From the NCBI RefSeq assembly GCF_902459505.1, contig NC_047097.1:16701749-16765748 (forward strand): DNA of 64,000 nt, read 5' to 3'. Source of the stretch: Geotrypetes seraphini. Taxonomy: Eukaryota; Chordata; Amphibia; Gymnophiona; Dermophiidae. Shown here in pieces: positions 29,785 to 40,811 of the stretch (its first letter is position 1; every line of letters starts with the position of its first letter). A model generated the notes under the pieces. That model did no database searches. It saw only the letters and a program-made list of their open reading frames with translations, and was not told the origin of the DNA. The position numbers and the translations under genes are program-made.

Positions 29785-30065
29785 CCTCTTGCCACCTGGG
29801 AGCTAATAAAACATGAGACAATTGGTGCAAAAGACTAGATACAGCAGTTCCCATCTTACTACCTCTTTAGTATTTGTGAGTTGTTAAGTTCAAGGATACA
29901 GATAGAGGCAGAGATAGGTTTTAGACAGAGTATGGATAGAAGGATAAAAGGGATTAGAGAAGGATCACATTACAGGTCATGGGCCTGATGGGCCGCCGCG
30001 GGTGCGGACTGCTGGGCACGATGGACCTGGGGTCTGACCCAGCGGAGGCAACTTCTTATGTTCTT
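29785..30065. mobile_element. CR1-clade LINE fragments
   Basis: 29785-29880 (GCCACCTGGGAGCTAATA, then GGTGCAAAAGACTAGATA) resembles 23140-23215, next to the CR1 ORF1 fragment. 29960-30065 (GGACTGCTGGGCACGATGG, then TTCTTATGTTCTTATG) is a sense CR1 3' end. Confidence 0.65.
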
Positions 30066-30769
30066 ATGCTAATGGAAAAACAGTATTTAAACTGAAGTCC
30101 CCTAAGATTGCTAGCTATGCTTGGCTAAGATAATAATTATTTATAGGTTCCCCTCAGACCTAAAAAGACTGTTTTGCTGAGAGCTAATTACTGGTTTATA
30201 GAGATGAAACATGCGGCAAGAAAGTTTGTAATCGGGGTAAGGGCCTTTAAATCAATGATCAGGCCAGGGGTGGATGGGAGGGTAATTGAACTCTAAGCAG
30301 AGGTTTTCTTCAGCTACAAGCTGCACTGTATACCAATGATAAACTAAACTCTTAAACAGGAACTTTAAATGCTAGCTTGTACTCTGGTATATGAAACTGT
30401 AATATACTTTAAATGTTAAAACCATTCCTTAAATCCTGTCTGCTAGATAAGCAGAGGAACTTAAAATACTGAGATTTGTCTATCTTTTCTCAAGTTGAAA
30501 AGCAGAGAAAGTAAGTAATTTCTCAGAAGGTAAAATACTCACTACTAAAACTTTCTTCTCACATGGTTTGGACAAGGTACAGTATCTTTGAAGGATATTG
30601 CCAAAACAGGGAAGATAGGACATCCCAATAGGAAGGTTGCAATGAAGGCTGTAGTAGACCAGGTATCTTTAATTAAATAACAGATCTTAAAGATTGCAAA
30701 TTCACTGTCTACTGTTGAGCAAGTTGTAAATGGGAATTAAAAACAAAATGAAAAATTAAGATGGGAGAG
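30066..30769. other. ARPP19-MYO5A intergenic, no element recognised
   Basis: AT-rich, no frame or terminal repeat seen. Confidence 0.35.
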
Positions 30770-30960
30770 TTAGAATATATTGCATTAAATTAAAAGAGAG
30801 CTGGTGGAAGAAGATAACCAGTGGGACATTGTAATACCAGGGTAAAAATTATATTATAGTGCTGGGGTAGATCGAGTTAGTGAAGGGTATAAGGTTGTCT
30901 GTCTTACTTGGCCAAAAGCAAAAGAGGCCATAACTTAACATTTAACATAACCTGTCAAGA
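30770..30960 (+). mobile_element. CR1-clade LINE, endonuclease start, heavily decayed
   Basis: KMGELEYIALN is followed by remnants of the ITETWWxxxHWDTVIPGY region (GGGACATTGTAATACCAGGG). It aligns with the CR1 ORF2 start at 5646-6003. Confidence 0.5.
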
Positions 30961-30984
30961 CTCCCAGGATAGCGCTCGTAAAGA

Positions 30985-31095
30985 CTAGGTACACTAGATA
31001 GAGTTTGAGCCCGCCGGGACAGATAGGAAAATATGATAAAGTACCTGAATGTAAACTACTTAGGATATAAGTGGTATATAAATGAGACACTAAGT
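30985..31095 (+). mobile_element. 3' tail of the tRNA-derived SINE or its partner LINE
   Basis: TTTGAGCCCGCCGGGACAGA, then AAGTACCTGAATGTAAACTACTTAGG and GTGGTATATAAATGAG match the body and tail of the SINE at 31396, but the tRNA-related head is missing. Confidence 0.6.
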
Positions 31096-31395
31096 CAGTA
31101 AGAAATACCAATCGAACACTAAAATCCTTTTTCCTTCTTTATTCTATCTTGTGTACTGGCAAAAAAACATATTTTTTAAACACTGGCCCTAGTACCCACA
31201 TTCATCTATCATAGCACATTAAGTCACAGTAAACAAAGACAGGCAAGGGGGACACATCCAAAGACACGTTTGTCAGATGAATGTAAATTCCCCCCCCCCC
31301 CTCTTCCCCATAACCTTGCCTGGCTCCAGTTCCAGGTTAAATACTTTCACAACCTGCCAATATTAATATTCATAAGTTGAAGAGGAGTGTGGAGT

Positions 31396-31640
31396 GAGGA
31401 GTGTGTGGCGCAGTGGTTGGATCTACAGTCTCAGCACCCTGGGGTTGTGGGTTCAAACCCCGTGCTGCTCCTTGTGACCCTGGGCAAGTCACTTAATCCT
31501 TCATAGCCCCAGTTACGTTAGATAGATTGTGAGCCCACCGGGACAGAGAGGGAAAATGCTTGAGTACCTGATTGTAAAAAAACCGCTTAGATAACCTTGA
31601 TAGGCAGTATATAAAATCCTAATAAACTTGAAACTTGAAA
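31396..31640 (+). mobile_element. tRNA-derived SINE, copy 1 (full)
   Basis: The head carries Pol III promoter boxes: A box TGGCGCAGTGG at 31406-31416 and B box GGTTCAAACCC at 31450-31460. A conserved middle (TGACCCTGGGCAAGTCACTTA, then GATTGTGAGCCCACCGGGAC) follows. The tail is CGCTTAGATAACCTTGATAGG, then TATATAAAATCC and AATAAACTTGAAACTTGAAA. The ACTTGAA tail is shared with the family B L2 LINE. Confidence 0.9.
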
Positions 31641-32098
31641 TAACCCTAGCTTTTCAGCCATTTTGAACTGGCTTGGTCTAAGTTCTCTTTCTGTTAGAGG
31701 CTAGTTTTCTATCTTTCTCATCTGTTATACCCTGATAAATGATAATGCACCTCGAAATGGGAAGGGGTAGGGGTTTAAATTTTCTGCTTCACTTTTAGTA
31801 GCTGTGTCTCTAGAAAAGCAACTTTTCCTGTGTGTCCCTCTGATAGCACATAATCAGATCTGTAGTCATGTCATGTTTCCAAGATCAAACTGGTTCTTTG
31901 TCCCCTCTCTTGGTTATTACTTTCCACCACAGGTCTGTATCTTCTACTCAGCAGCAGAACTGTTAACCAGGCTAATGTATAGACATGGTAACTCCCTCTT
32001 TTCTGAAGTTACCCTTAATATTTTTTTTTACAGAGTTAAGACCAAATTAATGCCAATTAAATCCATCAAGGGGCGACTCTCTTACAAGGAGTAGATAA

Positions 32099-32676
32099 AA
32101 ATATAGAAACATGATGGCAGATAAAGGCCAAATGGTCCATCTAGTCTGCCCATCCACAGTAACCATTATCTCCTGTCTCTAAGTAATCCCATGTTCTATA
32201 CGTTAGAATTCTGCAGGACACAAAATACATCTTGTAATTCTTATAAATAGAACTTTCATATGTAATGGGGAAATTTACAAACATCTACCTGGCCACAATG
32301 AACAGACAAATATAGTAACATAGTAAATGACGGCAGATAAAAACCTGAACGGTCCAGCCAGTCTGCCCATTAGTTATAACCATTAAAAATACATTATTCA
32401 ATTAATTTATCCCTTCTTTGATATTTCTGGGTCATAGACTGTAAGTCCACCTGATATTGTCCTAAGTTCCAAATTCTGAAGTTGCCGTCCAAGCTCACTC
32501 CAGCCTATCCAACCATCCTGTTTGCAGGATATCTACCATAAAGTCTGGCCAGTAACATCCTCATGTTCCAAGTTAGTGGAGTTCCCATTGATGCTCTCCC
32601 CAGCCCAATTCTATACCAATTCATCACATATGGGACACAAACTATGCAAGTCTGTCCAGTACCAGCCTTAGCTGAA
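32099..32676 (-). mobile_element. CR1-clade LINE, antisense 3' ends (second subfamily, two pieces)
   Basis: Two related pieces begin ATAGAAACATGATGGCAGATA (32100) and AGTAACATAGTAAATGACGG (about 32315). Each is followed by ATGGTCCATCTAGTCTGCCC-type sequence, an antisense 3' end of a CR1 subfamily that is also present at 55523. The stretch from 32400 to 32676 is its upstream 3' UTR. Confidence 0.7.
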
Positions 32677-32885
32677 ATTAGGGAGGCTAACAAACTGGGT
32701 AACACAATAATAATGGATGATTTAAATTACCCCAGTTTTGACTAGATAAATGTAACATTGGGGCAGGCTAGAGAAGTAAAGTTTCTATACAAATTCAAGG
32801 ACTGCTTTATGGAGTAGCTGGTTCAGGGGGGAGCAATTCTAGACGTACCTAATCCTTAGTGGAGTGCATGATACTGGGGCCTCTT
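32677..32885 (+). mobile_element. CR1-clade LINE, endonuclease fragment
   Basis: IREANKLGNTIIMDDLNYPSFD is the CR1 endonuclease block that normally reads VVVMGDFNYPDIDW. Frameshifted continuation FKDCFM and LVQGGAILD is recognisable. The glycine of GDFN is mutated. Confidence 0.7.
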
Positions 32886-32888
32886 AAC

Positions 32889-32975
32889 AATATTTATTTA
32901 CTTGTTCATTTTTATACCCGTCCTTCCCAGGAGCCCAGAATGGATTACAATAAAATAAAATTAGGTACTTAGAAC
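32889..32975 (-). mobile_element. L2-like 3' tail, antisense
   Basis: ATATTTATTTACTTGTTCATTTTTATACCCGTCC followed by GGATTACAATAAAATAAAATT is the antisense terminal part of an L2-type tail (compare 33935). Confidence 0.5.
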
Positions 32976-33129
32976 ATGATCAGATTTGATTTAAAATTGG
33001 GAGCAAGTGCACAAGGAAATCCAATATGTTGGTCTCCTTTTTGAAAGTTAAATGTTATGATAAAATTGGGAAAATGATTTTTAAGTTCACTCAAGTGTCA
33101 ACTTTTTTGTTTAGCTTCATTGAATAGCA

Positions 33130-34799
33130 TTTAAAACTTTTTTTTTATTTTTAAGATTTTTTTTTATAGACTGATTTATAAGCCCTACCCCAAAAATAAG
33201 TCCTAGTTGGATTGACCCCTGAAGCCCCTCCTGAATGTCCCAGACACTCCACAGTTCGCTGATGGCAGTGTAGAAAGATTTACGGTCCACTAATCAGTTA
33301 CATAAACAAATACGTGCCTGTTAGTTTCTAGGGAAGACCATAATATCTCATCCAGATTCAGCTTTCTTGCCTATTTACACGACCAGACCCAGGCTAATGA
33401 GAAATACATTTATTATGAAAATAGAAAAATATAATTCACAAGCCAGCAGCAATATCTAAATATTGTTCACAAAATATCTGATTACATATATGAAACTCAG
33501 TACTTAATTATCACAATACACTTGCTAGATAACTAAGTAAAACTAACTCTTACACACACACTAAACAATTCCTTATAATAATAATCCCTGATTAGCAGCA
33601 ATCTATTACAGTTATCACCAAAAGTAGCTTTACAAGCCTTATCCTATATCACAATCGGATGCACTTATCTAATCCCAGCTGATAAGATAATAAGTTCCTT
33701 ATCTCACCATCCAATTAGGCCTTGGCACAAAATCAGGTAAAATGGAAGACGTCTCCTCAGCTTAGCCGATGTAGAAATTCTTTGGTTACAGGAACAAGTG
33801 TTCGTCAGCCACTGGTAAAGCTGTAATTTTTTGGCAGCAAAAGTTTCCTTGAGGTTATGGAATTCAGATCTGTTTAAAGTCCGATTCACTCTCTCAGACA
33901 GAGTCACACGAGGTAACTGTTCAGAGATTTATTTATTTATTTATTTAGATTTTTATCCCGTCCTCCCAGTAGCTCAGAACGGTTTACAAATGAACATACA
34001 CAGTGGGGAGTAACTAGACATATAAGTAGTACAACAGGTTTAGTGATTGGATTTATAGTTTTTGGAGAGAATTGAATGCAGGGAGAGTAAGCAGAAAGAG
34101 AGAAGGGGAAATACAGTAGTTTAGTTTAAGGAAAGTTATATGCGTTTAGGTACAGTTTGTTAGTGGATAGAGTAAGAGGGGGTGCAGAACACCTGTGATG
34201 AGATGTGAGCTCACCCACATCTAAAACACAGACTAAATTATAATTAACACCTTTTCACTTGGATCTCGTCAGATGACTTCCTTGGACCAATCCAGAAACA
34301 GAACTTAGATGAATAGCCTTTCTATGTAAAGTCTCGTACAAGCTGGGAGACACAGGCGCCTTTCGAGAGATAAGCACAGCATAGGAGTATAACTCCCCCA
34401 AGATTCACACAGTCTAAGCATGAAGGCATAGATGGATGTCCTTGACTAGAATACCATTCTGGTACAAACCCAGAATGCATAAGGCAGAAACAGCAAAGAT
34501 GTTTTCTTCTTTCTCTTCTTGCAAGGTTCATGCTGGAAAGATTTCTTGCAAATAATGGTTCAGGCTTAAATGATGGTTCAGGCTTGATGATGTCAGAGGC
34601 CTAACCTTCAGGTGCAAATAAGGAAACACCCCTACAGAAGTACTTCCCATCCCTCTGCCGCATCTTTTCAAAAACACATAAAAAAAACTTTTAGGTATGG
34701 TATACAGAAGCAAGAAACTGGCAGAAGAATCACCTGGATAGCTAGATAACCAAGGTGTAAAAAAGGGCACTCTGATAACAAGGCCATAGTAGAGAGATT
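33130..34799. other. unclassified repeat-like block with an antisense L2-like tail inside
   Basis: 33165-33260 contains AAAAATAAGTCCTAGTTGG, a remnant of a DNA-transposon-like end. 33935-34190 is an antisense L2-type tail (ATTTATTTATTTAGATTTTTATCC, then AGAACGGTTTACAAATG). The rest (33260-33930 and 34195-34790) reads continuously across that insertion and may be a single older element. An antisense LTR is one possibility, but no paired repeat or coding part was found, so the class is left open. Confidence 0.35.
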
Positions 34800-35860
34800 T
34801 AATTAATTCTTTGTAGTGGTTTTCACGAAGGAAGATGAGGGGGAGATAGCAGTACTGGAAGAAATAAGCAACATGAGCACTGGCAAGTTAGATGCAAAGC
34901 ATTGATAAAGAAAGCTAAGAGAGAATATGAAGAGAAACTTGCCAAAGAGGCGAAAACTTTTGAAGGAAGCTGTGGGACTGTTGGATGATCAAGGAGCAAA
35001 AGGGGTGCTCAGGAAGGATAAGGTCATAGCGGAGAGACTGAATTCTTTGCTTTGGTCTTTATAGAAGAAAATATAAGATCTACCTGAACTGTTAATGGTT
35101 TTCAAGGGTAGTGATGTGAAGGAACTGAAAAAAATCTTGGTGATTCTGGAAGATGTACTAAGCCAAATTGACAAGATAAGTGATAAATCACCTAGACCAG
35201 ATGCATCCCAGGGTACTAAAATAACTTATGCATGAAATTGCTGATTTGCTGTTAGTGATCTGTAACCTGTTGCTAAAATCATCTCTAGTACCTGAAGATT
35301 GGAGCGTGGCCAATGTTTACACTGATTTTTAAAAGGGAACCAGGGGAGGTCTGGGTATAGACCAGTGGTTCTTAACCTTGTTGGAGGTACTGAACCCCAC
35401 CAGTTTCATATGCGTGTTCACCGAACCCTTCTTTATTGGAAAAATAAAATAGGATTTTTACAAATTCAAAACATAGGTATACAGTGAGGGAAAAAATATC
35501 AATTTTGAAAACAAAAAAAGTTCTATATTTTGAATAATAATAACATAATAATGAAATTTACTGCAAATCAGTGTGACTTCTGCTGTTGATTGATAGATCA
35601 AGAAACCGAGTACACGATCAGTCTTGATCAAAATCACTGAATAACTGATAGATGATTGAACATGACTGAAGCGCTATATGAGTCGGAGGTGTGTTTTGGA
35701 CCTCCGCCGAACCCGCAAGACTGACTCACCGAACCCCTGGGGTTTGGTCGAACCCAGGTTAAGAACCACTGGTATAGACAGATAAGCCTAACTTAAGTGC
35801 CAGGCAAAATAGTGGAAACAATTATAAAAAAAATAAAATTGTGAAACACGTAGACAAGCA
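34800..35860 (+). mobile_element. CR1-clade LINE, reverse transcriptase part, split by a hAT MITE
   Basis: Before the insertion, frames give DKVIAERLNSLL, DKISDKSPRPDA, then LVPEDWSVANV (CR1: DKSPGPDGIHPRVLKEL...VPEDWRxANVxPIFKKG). After the insertion it continues as QISLT and VPGKIVETIIKK (CR1: YRPVSLTSVPGKIMEQII). Many stops and frameshifts. The interruption is the element at 35363-35771. Confidence 0.85.
35363..35771. mobile_element. hAT-type non-autonomous element (family M4)
   Basis: 409 bp with ends CAGTGGTTCTTAACCTTG and its inverted partner GGTTAAGAACCACTG, and a perfect 8-bp duplication GTATAGAC (35355-35362 and 35772-35779). Subterminal CACCGAACCC repeats lie near both ends. No coding capacity. 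Confidence 0.92.
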
Positions 35861-35865
35861 TGATT

Positions 35866-36905
35866 TTTTTAAAAATTATTTATTTATTACTTTTCAACAT
35901 CCACTTGTTCAAGAAATACAGATAATAAGGTAATTAACACTCAAAACAGAGAAAGAAATATCCTTAAAGAAGAAAACAGTTTTCTTCCTCAAACCACAAA
36001 ATTGTACCTGAAGGAAGCAAAGAAAAATAAAGAGATCTTATCTTAGAAAATTAGCCTGAGGTTTAATCTCCTGTTAAAATATTCAGATTGTTCGATCTTC
36101 CTTTGGATAAAAAGTTTATCTTTAACAAGGTTCTCAATTAGGTTTTGAAGAGAGGATATTTCCTTACCCGTCTGTTCAAATTTGCTGGTAGCTTGAGCTT
36201 TAAAAGACTCAAATGAAGAAGTTAAAGTATCAATCTTACTTGCCACCACAGAAAATCCAGCAGTTGATTTGGTCACTGTGACTTCCAGCCTTTGAAGCAT
36301 ACCCCAGATGGAGGAGTGTGTGGCGCAGTGGTTGGATCTACAGCCTCAGCACCCTGGGGTTGTGGGTTCAAACCCTGCGCTGCTCCTTGTGACCCTGGGC
36401 AAGTCACTCAGTCCTCTATAGCCCCAGGTACGTTAGATAGATTGTGAGCCCACCAGGACAGATAGGGAAAATGCTTGAGTACCTGATTGTAAAAACCGCT
36501 TAGATAACCTTGATAAGCGGTATATCAAATCCTAATAAACTTGAAACTTGAAACTTCCAGAGTCACCACCATTGGGGAGCGAATGCCTTCTGCTCCAATG
36601 CTGACCAAATTCTTGGCGTCTTTTTCCTATGAGGCTCCCTCTGTGACTGCATCAACCCCTCTCGGGTAATGGTCACAGCGCCATCGCGGAGTTCTGACAT
36701 TGGACATGGTGGAGGCATAGCAGACGGAAGAGACATGGATGTTTCAAGCCCAAAAGCTCAGTAGGCTCCTTCCTCCGAAGTAAACGCAGGCAGCTCCTCT
36801 CCAAACACCGATGGGAACTGGTCAGAAAATGCTCCATCTTCAATTGCCCGGACGATAAGAGAGTCAGCCAGACAAAGCCTTTCCTTTTAGTATGTGGCAA
36901 TGTTC
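35866..36905 (-). mobile_element. L1-type ORF1 fragment with 3' end, antisense, split by a SINE
   Basis: On the minus strand it opens with MPHTKRKG at 36900, like an L1 ORF1 start. After the SINE it continues as MLQRLEVTVTKSTAG and KIDTLTSSFESFKAQATSKF (coiled coil) to KIEQSEYFNRRLNLRLIF, where the RRM-like domain of ORF1 should begin. Directly after that it goes to 3' UTR-like sequence and an AATAAATAAAT-type A-rich end at about 35870-35890. The rest of ORF1 and all of ORF2 are absent. It abuts the larger L1 at 36905. Confidence 0.7.
36311..36556 (+). mobile_element. tRNA-derived SINE, copy 2 (full)
   Basis: A box TGGCGCAGTGG at 36321-36331 and B box GGTTCAAACCC at 36365-36375. The middle and tail are nearly identical to copy 1, ending AATAAACTTGAAACTTGAAA. 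It is inserted in the antisense L1 ORF1 fragment. Confidence 0.9.
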
Positions 36906-39900
36906 TATCGATAGCCCGCGGTTGAATCCACTACCACCGCAAAGGGGAAAGTCAGGTAAACAGTCCACCGGAACCTGCAAGGTGAGAATCCGGGAAACTT
37001 GAGAGAACACCTCAGTCCAAAAACCACTCACCCGCCCACAATACCACCACATATGCAGGTAGGTGCCCACCTCCCCACAGCCCCTCCAACAAAGAGCACT
37101 TGCCCCCCCGTGCCAACGAGCCAGAACCTGAGGAGTATAATACCACCGGAATAGAACTTTATACCCGTTTTCAACCAACAAAGCTGCAATGCCCGCCGAA
37201 GCAACTTCCCTCCAAATGTCCCCCCAAGTATCCAGAGAAATAGCAGACTCCCAATCCCCTTCCCAAGCTAACATGTAAGGCAAGGGCCGAACCCCCCGAC
37301 CATTAAGGCACCGATATATAGCAGATAAAGCACCCTTCCGGAGAGTTGGGCCCAACAACAACTCAAAGGGGGTCTTACCCGCCCGTAGGGCCCCCGAGGC
37401 CCGCAACTAGTGAACAGCCTGCAAGTAGGGAAACAAATCCCGAGCCAGAAGATCATAACGGTCCTGAAGCTCAGCAAAGGACCTAATACTGCCCAATATT
37501 GGATCCCACAGTTGACCCACACACACCAATCCATGAGACTCCCACCTAGCAAACACACCCTTTCCTCAACCAGGCTCAAAGGCCACATTATGGCGCAGCG
37601 GCGTATACCAAGAATGGCGCCTACCCAACAACAAACTGCTCCGGGACATATTCCAGACCCGTAAGGCTGTGTCTACTGATGATAAGACTTGCTCGGGCTG
37701 TATCCTCCCAGGCACCCAGGGCCGATGCAACAGGGGCACCCCAGCGGATAAGCGTTGTTCAAGCTCCACCCACGGCTTCGGGTCTTGCGCTTGCCACTCC
37801 AACAGAGCTCGCAACTGAGCAGCCTGATAATATTTCACCAAATTGGGGACAGCCAACCCCCCATCACCCCGACCCAAGCACATGACCGACCTACTCACTC
37901 GAGGCCTCCGACCGGCCCAAATAAAATAAAAAATGTGCCGCTGCACTCCCTCCAACGTACGCCTACTCACCCAGAGCGGCAACACCTGGAATAAGAACAG
38001 AAGACGAGGCAATATCATCATCTTCACTATTTCCACCCTACCTAACCAGGAGAAAAATTGATCCTTCCAACTTGCCAAATCTCGCTGGATATGACGAAAA
38101 AGTGGGGGAAAATTAAGGTCATAAATCTCCGTTCCCGGCAGGCCAAAATAAACCCCAAGGTAATGCATAGAATGCTGAACCCAACGAAACGGAAACCGTG
38201 CCCGAAGAAAATTCACTCTGTCCGGGGGTAAATTAACATTAAGCAGCTCAGATTTCCCAACATTAACCCAAAACCCCGAAACCCTTCCGAACTCCTCTAG
38301 CTCCCTCAAGATAGCCGGCAAGGAACTCTCGGGAACCTCCACCGTGAAAAGAAGATCATCCGCAAACAGAGACAACTTATAGGTACTGCCCAGAACCGGA
38401 ACCCCCTGATATCCCGATTCAGCCGCACCCGCTGTGCTAGAGGTTCCACCGTCAATGCAAAGAGGAGCGGGGAAAGAGGGCACCCCTGACGCGTTCCCTG
38501 GCCCAGAGAAAAAGTATCAGAATAACCCCCATTCACTTTAATGCAGCCAACAGGACGAGTGTAGAGGATCCGAATCCATTCCTGCATACGAGGTCCCAAA
38601 CCTACAAAATCTAAAACCTGAAACAAAAAAGGCCAGGAAACCCTATCAAAAGCCTTTTCGTCGTCAACCGACAAAAAGACCGAGAGGGCTAGGGGTGGCG
38701 GCAGGGATGCAAACAGGTTATAAACCCGACGAGTATTATCCCCCACCTGCCTCCCCACCACAAAGCCCGATTGATCAGGATGTATCAATCGAGGAATCCA
38801 GCTCATCATTCTATCCGCTAAAACCCGTGTAAATATCTTCGTATCTACCCCAACAAAGATATCGGTCGATAGGAGGCACATTGAAGGGGATCCTTCCCCG
38901 CCTTAGCCAACACTGTGACCCCCGCCAAGCGCATGAAAAACGGAAGCGCACTGTCACCCTCCAAAGAGTTAAGAAAGCTGAGTAGGGGAGGCAACAACAA
39001 ATCCTGAAACCGCTTATAATAGCGAACTGTAAAGCCATCCAGCCCAGGCGACTTACCAAGTTTCATGGAGCGCAAAGCTCCCTGAGCCTCAATCAACGTG
39101 AGGGGACGATCCAACCGGGCCACATCTGCCAGTGCAATCCTAGGCAACACCGACGAAGTTAAATAACTATCGAGATCAGGCGAGGACCCAGTCACTTCCG
39201 GAGTATAGAGGTGTGAGTAGAACTCTACAAAACGTGCTCGAATATTGTCATCTTTACGCAACAGCTCTCCTGAAGCCGCCCGAATGGACAAAATTTGATT
39301 GCGCGTCTGCCTCACCTTCAATCGATGAGCTACTAGTTGGCTAGCCTTATTAGAAAACTCGAAATATCTCTGTTGCAGTAGCTGCAGATTGAAGCGCAGG
39401 CGCTCCAGATCCAACGCCTGGAGATCACGGCGCGCCTGGAACAAGCGTCCACGCAGCACCACATCCCAAGGCCGCCGTTTATGGAGGCTCTCCAGACGCC
39501 CAATAGTATGTAACAAGGCTGCCGCAGCCTCCCTATGTTTACGCTGCCTAGCAGAGGCCAAAGCAATCAATCTGCCCCGAAGGGTAGCCTTCAAACCCTC
39601 CCAAACCGCCTCCTTCGAGGCACCACACTCCAAATTCAGCTCCAAATACTCCCGTAACCACCCCTCAATCTGTACTACAACCTCCGGATCATCGAGGAGA
39701 CTGTCATTAAAACGCCAAAACTTCTGTCCCGAGCTACCCCCCTGCCCCCGGAACCTGGTTCAAACAGGAGCATGATCCGACCACGTAATCGATTCTATCC
39801 CCGCCGACTCAACCCGACTGAGCAACCCCCGCTCCACAAATACAACATCTATTCTAGAGTAAGTGGAGTGCAACCCAGAAAAATATGTGTAGTCCCTATC

Positions 39901-40468
39901 CAAAGGATGCAGCCAGCGCCAACAATCAACCACATTCAGAGCAACCAGCGCCTCCCTCAGCATCTTACGCTCCCTCCTCCCATAATGATCCGCCCTCCCC
40001 GAATTATCCAAACGAGGAGTCACAGTAAGATTAAAATCCCCGCCCAAAACCAAAGCCCCCCCCCCCCTTGAACCGGAGAATTCAAGGCACCAGATCACGA
40101 AAGAAGGCCCCCTGGCCTTCATTGGGGGCATAGACATTAACCAGAGAATATAAACACCCCTCAATGAGGAGTTCCAACATAATGTACCTTCCCTGAGGGT
40201 CCCTGACCACCCGTTGTACTTCGCTCCGAAGCCCCTTATGGAGGAGAATCCCCACCCCTCCCCTCTTGGACATGCCCACCCTAGAGGCCCAAAATGTTTG
40301 GGGAAAGCGGGAATCTCGAACTAGATATTCATGGGTCGAGAGCAGATGAGTTTCCTGTACAAAACAAACATCCGCTTTCAAGCGAATCAATTCCCTATAG
40401 AAAGCCCTCCTCTTATTGGGAGAATTAAGACCCCGGACATTGTAAGAGACCAACCTAAACCCCCCCAT
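36905..40468 (-). pseudogene. L1 ORF2 (endonuclease-reverse transcriptase), frameshifted
   Basis: Domains in order on the minus strand. The endonuclease runs from SYNVRGLNSPNKRRAFYREL and VQETHLL (40468-40082) to LVLGGDFN, then YSRIDVVF and TWSDHAPV (to 39760). The reverse transcriptase has GKSPGLDGFTVRYYKRF and YRPISLL (39645-38845), HPDQSGFVVGRQVGDN, DDEKAFDRVSWPFLF and RQGCPLSPLLFAL (38881-38306), then LSLFADDLLF carrying the catalytic FADD (38483-37566). A C-terminal knuckle follows: GCGEVGTYLHMWWYC (37406-36864). The pieces sit in different frames, so at least five to six frameshifts or stops separate them (near 40120, 39700, 38870, 38400, 37570 and 37390). The aspartate box reads SVDDEKAFD. 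The last part of the protein is missing. Confidence 0.9.
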
Positions 40469-40811
40469 ATTTTAAAGGACACCAAGTAGATGAAGACCCT
40501 ACCCCAACATTGTCATCCCTGTATCCCCCTCCCCTCCACCCCCCTTTTCCCCATGTGAGAGTCCACAGATCTCCCACCAACATACAAGGAAGGTAACAAT
40601 CCCCGAGGCCCCTGTCACATAACCCCACAACCAAACATGAACTATCAAATTAACAGACACTACAATCCCAGAATCAAGCACACCTGCCCAACATCCCCCC
40701 ACAGCACAAAGTCCCCTCCCCCCTCCATCCCACTTCCCCACCATACCCCCCTCCCACTGCTCCACACCACCCCGCACCCCCACAGCATGTCCAGTCCATA
40801 AGTGTCCCCTC

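Noticed and set aside
29805-29810. AATAAA as the definite ARPP19 polyadenylation signal
   Set aside because: The surrounding 29785-29880 resembles sequence next to a CR1 ORF1 fragment at 23140-23215, so this signal may belong to a repeat. Earlier AATAAA sites in unique sequence are at least as likely.
31406-31460. tRNA gene
   Set aside because: A and B boxes are perfect, but no cloverleaf with acceptor stem and anticodon arm could be drawn, and the body and tail match other SINE copies in the window.
33250-34790. Endogenous retrovirus LTR in antisense
   Set aside because: Length and a possible polyadenylation-like signal on the minus strand were suggestive, but no second LTR, primer binding site or coding part was found, so it is left unclassified.
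36673-36900. Independent small gene MPHTKRKG...
   Set aside because: Its start matches the L1 ORF1 N-terminus pattern and downstream sequence continues as an L1 coiled coil beyond the SINE.
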